From Jimgerdemannia flammicorona (lineage: Eukaryota > Mucoromycota > Endogonomycetes > Endogonales > Endogonaceae), in assembly GCA_003990745.1 (NCBI GenBank), contig RBNI01004755.1, positions 1-13,516 on the forward strand: a stretch of 13,516 bases of DNA. Reading direction: 5' to 3'. Position numbers and translations under genes: made by a program. Positions 7,912 to 13,516 of this stretch are shown piece by piece. A model generated the notes under the pieces. That model did no database searches, was not told where the DNA came from, and was given only the letters and a program-made list of their open reading frames with translations. Within the stretch, counting starts at the first letter, position 1. Every line of letters starts with the position of its first letter.

Positions 7912-9199
7912 TGTCCTTTAATTATTATGGGTGGTAGTAGGAGTATTTCCCAATTAGAAATTTGATTTGGAGTATACCACTTAAGTAGTAAGATATAAAA
8001 TATATTATGTATCTTCATATCTTGAGGAAGTTCTAATTGATATGATATATTAGATATTATTTCTTTAACTGGATAGAGTTCAATATATTTTAGGCATAGA
8101 CTTTGTTTAGAGTGTCTAGTTTGATTTGCTATAGTTATATTAGAGGCTTCTAAGAGAACTAAGTCTCCTACTTCAAAGAGGACTTCTCTTCTATATTGGT
8201 TGACATATTTGACTTATTGCTTCTGAGCCTTTTGTAATTATTTTTGAGCTAACTATATAATATTTCCAATAGTTACTATAAGATCTTCTGCTGTAGGTAT
8301 CATAGATTTTTCTATAGTTACCAGAGTTCATGGGTGTTGACCAGTATTCATAAAGAAGAGTATCATTTAGGTAGATGACTGTTTGGTATTATTATAGGTA
8401 AATTCTGTCAATGAGAAGTATTGATCCCAGTTATCTTATTTGTAACTACAAAATATTCTCAATATTTATTTGAGAGTTCTGTTAGTTCTTTCTATCTGAC
8501 CATCAGTTTGTAGATAGTAGGTAGTAGAGAATGATAACTTAGTATTTATCATTCCAAAGAATGCTTTCCAGAAAGCACTTGTAAACTTGGGATCTCTATC
8601 TGAGACTATTACTGAGGGTAGTCTATGCAGTTTAAAAACTATATATAAGAAAATCTTTGCTATTTCTGGAGCAGTAACTGTGGTAGTAGTAGATTCAAAG
8701 TATGCTTATTTGCTGAGCCTATCTATAAACACTATTATAGTATCCTTTTCTTAGTTGGTTTTGGATAGTTTTACTATAAAGTCTAAGGCAATCTGGTTTC
8801 AATTTCTAGTAGATATTGGTATAGATTGAAGAAGTCCTGGAGGTACTTGATTTCTTGCCTTATTTCTTTGATATAGATTATAGGAATAATAGAAGTCCTT
8901 AATATCATCTGTCATTCTTGGCCATTAAAAGTTCTGAGTTATATTAGTAAGAGTTTTTTTATAACTATAATGTCCTGCAAAAGGTATATCATAGTATTCT
9001 TGTATAATTTGAAGTCTCAGTTTTTGATTTTCAGGAATTAAGACTCTTATTTCATTATAGTATAATAACTCTACTTTGAGGGTTAATTTTTTGATTAATT
9101 CTTTGAGTCTTGAGTCATTGATTGGGTTTTGTAAGAATTTATAAATTTCTTGGTAAGTAAGATTATAGGCTTCTCTGATCTGATTCTTAAGATCATTGG

Positions 9200-9700
9200 T
9201 TATAATTGTAATAGCTGCTATTTGCTCTGTTTGTTCTATTCTTGAGAGAGCATCAGCTACTACATTTGTTTTTCCAGAGTGATATTCTACTGTAAAGTCA
9301 TAATCTGCTAGAGCTTCCATCCATCTTGCTTGTCTTTTAGTCAAAGTAGGTTGGCAGTGAATATAGACAAGAGATTGGTGATCTGTAATGACAGGAAAAT
9401 GTTTTCCTATCAGAAAGTGTCTCTATTCTTTGAGACTTCTAACTATGGCAAAAAATTCCTTTTCATAAGTAGCATATCTTATTTCTACTTCTTTTAACTT
9501 TTGAGAAAAGTAAGCTACTGAGTGTTTCTCTTGAGTAAGAATTGCTCTAATTGCTATATCTGATATATTAGTAGTGACTTCAAAGAAGTCTTTTGGATCA
9601 GGGATTACTAATACTAGTACATTAGTGAGAAGTCTTTTTAGATAATTGAAGGCTTGTGTTTGAGTAGAAGTCCAATATTTTTTAACATCTATAGATTTTT
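9200..9700 (-). other. RNase H domain with a lost catalytic Asp
   Basis: The frame reads FFEVTTNISDIAIRAIL where Ty3/gypsy RNase H normally has T-D-A-S. The Asp codon is AAT (9569-9567), as from GAC/GAT by G to A. Other landmarks are present: YATYEKEFFAIV, VITDHQSLVYI and DFTVEYHSGKTNVVADALSR. A TAG interrupts the frame just after SLKE (9423). Confidence 0.85.
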
Positions 9701-10009
9701 GAGTGAGTGCTGTTAGAGGAGCTGCTACTCTAGAGAATTCTTCTATAAATTGTCTGAAGAAGTTGGCCAATCCTAAGAATTCTTATAATCCTTTAAGGTT
9801 TTCTAGTTGGGGCCAGTCTTCTATGACTTTAATTAATCTGGGTGAAGTTTTAACTATTTCTTTTTTAATAATATATCCAAGGTATTCTACTTCTTCTTAT
9901 AAGAAGTAATATTTTTCAAGTTTAAATATAACTGATTTTTTCTCAGTATAGTGAAGACTTCTCTTAGGTATTGAAGGTACTCTTTTTGAGTTGTACTATA
10001 GATGAGAAT

Positions 10010-10021
10010 GTCATCTATATA
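10010..10021 (-). other. Reverse transcriptase YIDD active-site motif
   Basis: The minus strand encodes VNKYVLVYIDDILIYSTTQ, the YxDD box of the RT palm, with the two catalytic Asp codons intact. The normal upstream RT motifs (such as the FGL-NAP region) are not found beyond about 10080, so RT is 5'-truncated. Confidence 0.92.
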
Positions 10022-10081
10022 AACTAGTACATACTTGTTAACAGAGGCTTAATGTAAGAGGGTTGCTTTTTAGAGTAACTA

Positions 10082-10289
10082 TTACATAGTTCTGGAAGGG
10101 TTTTCTGGAAGTTCTGGATATTCTGGAAGACTGTTTTCTTATGGTCAAGATCAATTTTGTATGGAGTATGTCCTCTATGCTTATTGATTTCAAGATCGGG
10201 TTGACATCTCAACCAAAGTCCTTTTTTGGACTAATTCTAGATGTTCAGGATTTTCCATATTTCAGGAAGTTCAAGAAACTAAGACCAGC
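10082..10289 (-). other. Unassigned leader-like stretch upstream of the RT remnant
   Basis: On the minus strand a small ATG frame begins near 10256 (MENPEHLELVQKRTLVEM) but soon meets several stops. Another frame is open at 10212-10024. None contains RT motifs, although RT would be expected here. The best reading is a start-of-Gag or leader remnant joined to RT by an internal deletion of about Gag-Pro size. Confidence 0.35.
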
Positions 10290-10730
10290 TTAGTTGAATT
10301 GGCGTATCGCTGCAGACAATACCCAATTAGGAAATTTCGTGATGGGGTTAGGAGTGGGACCTAACAGGGAGCGGATTTACTTAAGAGTGGTTTGTGGGTT
10401 ATTAAATAGGTTTATTTGCTATTCATGATATTGCTATACTAGAAGTAGTTATGTGAAGGGATATTGTAGAGAAGTGCTCAAGAGTTGTGTTCGGATTGTT
10501 CAGGTCTGAGATTCTGAGGTCTGGGGGAGGGGGTATTTATACTAGTGAGGGGCTATCTGGACTATGCTAGATATGGATATAGCACTAAGTGCTTTGCTGA
10601 GTCGGAATGCAATCACATAGTATAAGTGTGATCTGACATGTCAAGAGATTGTCTGACTGCTGAGTCAGTTCACAGTCACATTGTACAAGGCTAATCTAAC
10701 TATACTATGACTGCTAAGCTATTTATAGGT
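10290..10730 (-). promoter_or_regulatory. LTR-like promoter and polyadenylation region
   Basis: The minus strand has TATAAATA at 10541-10534, a C-rich stretch after it, and AATAAA at 10416-10411, about 120 bases downstream. That arrangement resembles a short R region of an LTR. A hairpin with stem GTTAGG/CCTAAC and a 7-base loop lies at 10347-10365. Another stem (ATCACA/TGTGAT) occurs near 10612-10632. No second copy is in the window, so its LTR status and borders are not proven. Confidence 0.5.
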
Positions 10731-11828
10731 TTAGACACTGTCTGGGTAGTCTTCGATGATATCACCATCGATGAGTTCATCTCTGATGAAGTAGTCATCT
10801 AGGAAGAGTGGTTCGCAGATTACTTCTCCTTGTTGGCTGAGGTAATAATACATTGGAACTTTGTCTCTGTCCCACAGGATAGCATCGTCTGTATCGTATG
10901 CTGGATAAGGTGTTGGTGGGCGAATGGGGGGTACATTGTTTTCGCTTTCATCAGATTTACTATCTGCATACCTTCTATAGGTTACAGCACTATGAGTCAC
11001 GGGGTTGTAGTAAGCTGGCAGCTGTGGTTTATGTCGCTCGTACTCAGGTGGTGGAGTTGTTGGTTCAACTTCGAGGGTTGTCTGAAGGTACAGGTTGTGT
11101 TCTCTGGTCTCTTCATTGTAGTTGAAGTAATCGGGGGTGAATGTAGGTTGGTATTCATGCCAGTGGTCATTGTCCTAATAAGTCTTGTATGTAGTTATGA
11201 ACTGTTGTAAGTTCATCAGCAAGGTTGGCGGTATGATCAGGGTTGGTAGAGATCCTTGGCTTGAGGTCATGTCGGTGTCAGAGGGATCATTGTCTTCTGC
11301 TTCATCTTCATCGAAGTTGATTATATCGTAGACATCCTTCATGGCATATCCAACTTGGGGTATTTGCAGGATGTGATCGTCAGGGTGCAGGAAGGTTCTG
11401 TCTGTGGTTTCAACATACTCGAGATACTTGTGGTTGAGTTCTTGTATCATGTCGTCGATTTGGCCATAGGATAGAGTAGCAATCATTTCGCTGGTAGTAA
11501 CTCGGAGGCGGAGAATAAAGGTGCTATACTCATAGAAGAGTTCTTGGTGTTTGCGGGCAATGAGTTTCTGGTGTTGAGACATCTGGGTAATGTCTGTATC
11601 ATGGTGGTGTTCGACTATATCTTCCAGGAGGTGGCCGATCTGGTAGTAGCTTGAGATTTGTCCAATCCAGTGGGCCTCATTAAGCATGTTCAGGGCATTC
11701 CATCAGGCTTCCATGAAGTAGAGGGGTGCTAGGCTATAGATGTTCATAAGGGGTAGAGGGGGTGTGGCTCGGTTGACAATGGCATTCCAAATGTCAGCGC
11801 GGATGCAGTTGTAGATCTCAGTGGTCAT
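10731..11828 (-). pseudogene. Unknown 365-codon accessory ORF, two in-frame stops
   Basis: A single frame starts at ATG 11828-11826 (MTTEIYNCIRADIWNAIV...) and ends at a stop at 10731. It is broken only by a TGA at 11705-11703 (Arg codon expected) and a TAG at 11177-11175 (Gln expected). The product would be acidic. It has a helix-prone N-terminal half (residues 1-150), an Asp/Glu-rich stretch near 185-205 (FDEDEAEDNDPSDTD), and a Pro/Tyr-rich C-terminal part with PPPEYERHKP and PPIRPPTPYPAYD, ending DGDIIEDYPDSV. No zinc knuckle, protease or enzyme motif is seen. A TATA-like box lies about 100 bp upstream. It is similar to the fragment at 5474-5761. It could be a divergent Gag or an LTR-encoded accessory protein. 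Confidence 0.7.
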
Positions 11829-12114
11829 GTTTGTGTGTTTGGAAGTTGTAGTTGTTATTTGTTTTGGTTCTCTGTTTCGACATGTCTCGGGGCTTGGTAT
11901 ATGTATTTGTTCTTGATTGGTAAGATTCTGTTTATATGAATCTTGTGTTCCATGACTTTGTATTGACTCAGCTTTGTATGCTGTGACTTCTGTTTAACTC
12001 AGCTTCATGATCGTACAGGTGATTTCCAGATTTGTTCAGAGGTTGCATGTAATTTCAGTGGCTTGTTAAGAGGGTGATATGTGATTTCTGTGGCTTGGAG
12101 GTTGTATGCTTACA
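11829..12114 (-). repeat. Start of an LTR following element B pol
   Basis: The minus strand begins TGTAAGCATACAACC at 12114, directly after a polypurine tract, as a 3' LTR should. It contains TATAAA at 11936-11931 and leads to the ATG of the unknown ORF. The right-hand end is not identified. Either this is a short LTR of up to about 280 bp, or it is the start of a long LTR that includes the ORF and the promoter region at 10290-10730. Confidence 0.6.
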
Positions 12115-12128
12115 ACTCTCCCCTTCTT
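12115..12128 (-). other. Polypurine tract of element B
   Basis: The minus strand reads AAGAAGGGGAGAGT immediately before the LTR start and just overlaps the pol stop codon (TAA at 12129-12127). This is the usual position and composition for priming plus-strand DNA. Confidence 0.8.
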
Positions 12129-12167
12129 AGCTTTCGACATCCTCGTCGGGGCCTTCTAATTTTGTTC

Positions 12168-12466
12168 TAGTGTTGTTACACCATTTGGGAGATCAAAAGT
12201 CCGGTAACATTCATTTTTTCAGAAAGTGGCATAGTCGTAGTACAGTTGCCTAACGTGTTGGATTCACATGTTAAAGGGTCATATGTTCAATGCCATGCAC
12301 TGGAAGTGATTCTGACATCATTTACTGCTAGAGAATTTCCTCTAAGGAATCTTCTTAAATGTCTACGCCTCGTTTCCCACCAGTGGTACGGAGAGAATAG
12401 GCTTGCTTTCAGTTTTGCTATTTTTCCAGAGGGTCAGTATTCTTTTGTTCTGTCTTGCTGAGTTCT
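12168..12466 (-). repeat. Conserved pol-tail segment, element B copy
   Basis: This is the better-preserved copy of the segment at 7161-7466, lying between the chromodomain and the polypurine tract. The pol frame through it has nine stops. Another minus frame is open for about 85 codons with one stop (GNSLAVNDVRITSSAWH, TYDPLTCESNTLGNCTTTMP). Confidence 0.75.
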
Positions 12467-12549
12467 TGATTAGATTCGTGATAATTATAATGTTCAGGAA
12501 GGTATAATATATAGTGTGAACTGATAGATGCAGGAGTATTCAGATTTCA

Positions 12550-12714
12550 TTTGTTCAAGGAATCATATTCCTGAACTAAGTCAGTAGCATTCTGGAGATT
12601 GGTCTTGGGTTCCTATATTGCATCATGGATTGGATAACCTTTCCATTTAATGAGATACTCAGGGTGGTTCTTGTGGCCATATCTGTTGAGGATTTGTTCA
12701 ACTTTGTATTCTTC
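12550..12714 (-). other. Chromodomain, element B
   Basis: The frame encodes EEYKVEQILNRYGHKNHPEY, then LIKWKGYPIHDAI, a TAG where Trp is expected, EPKTNLQNATDLVQEY, and a TGA. It matches the chromodomain signature and aligns with the element A copy at 7744-7911. Confidence 0.92.
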
Positions 12715-13340
12715 CTGATCATTAATAATGATAGGTGCAGGTGGTTTTGTAGTTTGGTTTGGGAATAGTTCATCATCATTGTCATTGTATCACTTGAGAC
12801 GTTGGACATTGAAGACTGGGTGAATCTTAATGGTGTTCGGTAGCACCAATTTGTAGGAGGTCGGAGAGACTTGTGAAATGACTTCAAATGGTCCAATGAA
12901 CTTACTGTTCAGCTTTGTAGATGGTCTGTACTTGAGGTTGTCAACTCAGTATCCTCAGATGTCTAATAGAACTTTTTCCCCAATATCGAAGGTTTCTTCT
13001 CGGCAGTGTTGGTTAACATACTGTGACTGTTGTTCTTGAGCTCGCAATAAATTCTCAATTACGATCTGGCTTAGATTACACATTCAGAGTAAGAATTCTT
13101 CAACAGCTTCGACTGTAGAGGGTTCTTCAGTAGTTTGGATGAGTGTCAGAGGAGTGTTTGGATTCTGTCCAGTGTTGGTGAAGAATGGGGTCATTCCAAG
13201 AGAGGCTTGCTTGCTGTTGTTATAGGCAAACTTGACTGTAGTGAGGTGTTCATGCCACCACCTTTCTCCGGTACTATTCACGTTACACAAGCTTCAAGCA
13301 ACAGTTTTTCAACACAAAGCGGAGGAAAGGTATTATAAAC

Positions 13341-13516
13341 ATGTCTTCGAGCAAGAGTTCCGACGGGCATGCTGGGTCTGGTGGACCTGGGGCCTTTGGC
13401 TGGCAGCAGGTTGGGAGGGGTTATGGCCTGGGGATGGGGGCCTTTGGAGGGTCGACGAGCGGTGAGAGTTCTGGTGGAGGGCCGGTGTCCGGTGGGAAGG
13501 GAGGAGGGACTGGCCG
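13341..13516 (+). CDS. Start of an unknown Gly/Ser-rich protein, runs off the window
   Basis: ATG at 13341 opens a frame with no stop to the last base (58 codons). It begins MSSSKSSDGHAGSGGPGAFG and continues rich in Gly and Ser, which indicates low complexity and probable disorder. The sequence is markedly more GC-rich than everything to the left and shows no RIP damage. It starts where the element B integrase is cut off, on the opposite strand. It may be the 5' end of a younger retroelement (a Gag or LINE ORF1-like N-terminus) or of a host gene. No family is recognised. The start codon is chosen as the first ATG after the sequence boundary. Confidence 0.5.
   Translation, partial: MSSSKSSDGHAGSGGPGAFGWQQVGRGYGLGMGAFGGSTSGESSGGGPVSGGKGGGTG

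Larger units (their letters stand above)
7161..10081 (-). pseudogene. pol: Chromovirus Pol remnant (end of RT, RNase H, integrase, chromodomain), element A
   Basis: Minus-strand order: RT active-site motif YVLVYIDDILIYS (YIDD at 10021-10010); RT thumb (WPQLENLK, LANFFRQFI); RNase H; HHCC region; integrase core with the DDE acids at 8783-8781 (ALDFIV), 8600-8598 (VSDRDPKFT) and 8492-8490 (TDGQIERTN); a degraded GPY/F module; a chromodomain (7911-7744); and a tail. The RT 5' half, protease and Gag are absent upstream of about 10080. Two frameshifts occur, near 9895 and 7920, plus many TAA/TAG/TGA stops. Missense losses fit C-to-T on either strand: an RNase H TDAS-like motif reads TNIS, and the zinc finger's first His and both Cys positions are Tyr. 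Chromodomain-bearing Ty3/gypsy Pol is known to copy the RNA and integrate the cDNA. This copy is inactive. Confidence 0.9.
12127..13308 (-). pseudogene. pol: Chromovirus Pol C-terminal remnant (integrase end, chromodomain, tail), element B
   Basis: One frame runs without frameshift from about 13308 to TAA at 12129-12127. It encodes the integrase C-terminal part (VNSTGERWW, TTVKFAYNNSKQASLGMTPF), a GPY/F module (KFIGPFEVISQ, LPNTIKIHPVFNVQRLK), a chromodomain (12714-12550), and a tail ending KLEGPDEDVES just before the polypurine tract. About 17 stops interrupt it. They fit CGA/CAA/CAG to TGA/TAA/TAG, and one fits TGG to TAG inside the chromodomain (AI*EP where TWEP is expected). Stops are densest in the tail. 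The upstream integrase core, RNase H and RT are cut off near 13310-13335 by GC-rich sequence. It is less mutated than element A. Confidence 0.88.

Noticed and set aside
10830..11210. Plus-strand ORF of 126 codons with Trp/Val-rich product
   Set aside because: It overlaps the minus-strand unknown ORF, which has a homologous second copy and a better start and context.
12174..12190. Plus-strand TGTTACACCATTTGGGAG resembling an LTR end plus primer site
   Set aside because: It resembles the minus-strand border at 4246 but lies inside the pol tail of element B, in frame, with no LTR or Gag to the right on the plus strand.
12230..12300. A tRNA-derived SINE: A-box TAGTACAGTTG at 12238-12248 and B-box GTTCAATGC at 12285-12293, with a second copy near 7210-7300
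   Set aside because: Both copies sit at the same place between chromodomain and element end. The pol frame continues through to the stop before the polypurine tract, and the arms do not fold as a tRNA. Common ancestry of the two pol tails is simpler.
12576..12896. Minus-strand ORF of 106 codons
   Set aside because: It is an alternative frame of the integrase C-terminus and chromodomain, which are recognised in the neighbouring frame.

Overview
The window looks like a repeat-rich chromosomal block of a filamentous fungus, most likely an ascomycete. It carries several nested or adjacent Ty3/gypsy-type LTR retrotransposons, nearly all on the minus strand. They are decayed by C-to-T/G-to-A changes of the kind made by repeat-induced point mutation (RIP). 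Evidence seen directly: in-frame stops are almost all TAA, TAG or TGA where CAA, CAG, CGA or TGG would fit; the two copies of one LTR end differ only by transitions, mostly TG/TA and CA/TA; reading frames are otherwise intact over kilobases. The taxon is an inference. I see no host gene, rRNA, convincing tRNA or CRISPR. All coordinates were read by hand.

Layout, left to right. (1) Positions 1-264 hold a GATTCGAATCC tandem/palindromic repeat. (2) Positions 265-5473 are one LTR element on the minus strand. It has a 1228-bp 5' LTR (4246-5473, TGTAACA...TGTTACA), a single Gag-Pro frame of about 1250 codons (4212 down to 460) with a zinc knuckle and a DTG protease but no reverse transcriptase, RNase H or integrase, and a truncated 3' LTR (about 265/272-459). 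(3) This element is inserted in a broken minus-strand ORF (5761 down to 5474). (4) Positions 5762-7160 are AT-rich and include another nonsense-ridden minus frame (7144-6338). (5) Positions 7161 to about 10080 are a heavily mutated chromovirus pol ('element A': end of RT, RNase H, integrase, chromodomain, tail). (6) Positions 10290-10730 look like an LTR promoter/polyA region. (7) Positions 10731-11828 hold a lightly damaged 365-codon ORF of unknown function. (8) Positions 11830-12114 begin with an LTR start, preceded (minus sense) by a polypurine tract. (9) Positions 12127 to about 13320 are the 3' end of a second chromovirus pol ('element B': integrase C-terminus, GPY/F module, chromodomain, tail). 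(10) From about 13330 the sequence abruptly becomes GC-rich, and an open plus-strand Gly/Ser-rich ORF starts at 13341 and runs off the end.

Two points stand out. First, the left element appears to be a Gag-Protease-only retroelement that would need replication enzymes in trans. Second, the unknown ORF at 10731-11828 and the interrupted ORF at 5474-5761 look homologous (WNA at residues 14-16/13-15, [MI]NI at 28-30, YQxGxL at 62-67 in both). Each lies downstream of a chromovirus pol, which suggests an accessory protein carried by this family, possibly inside a long LTR.
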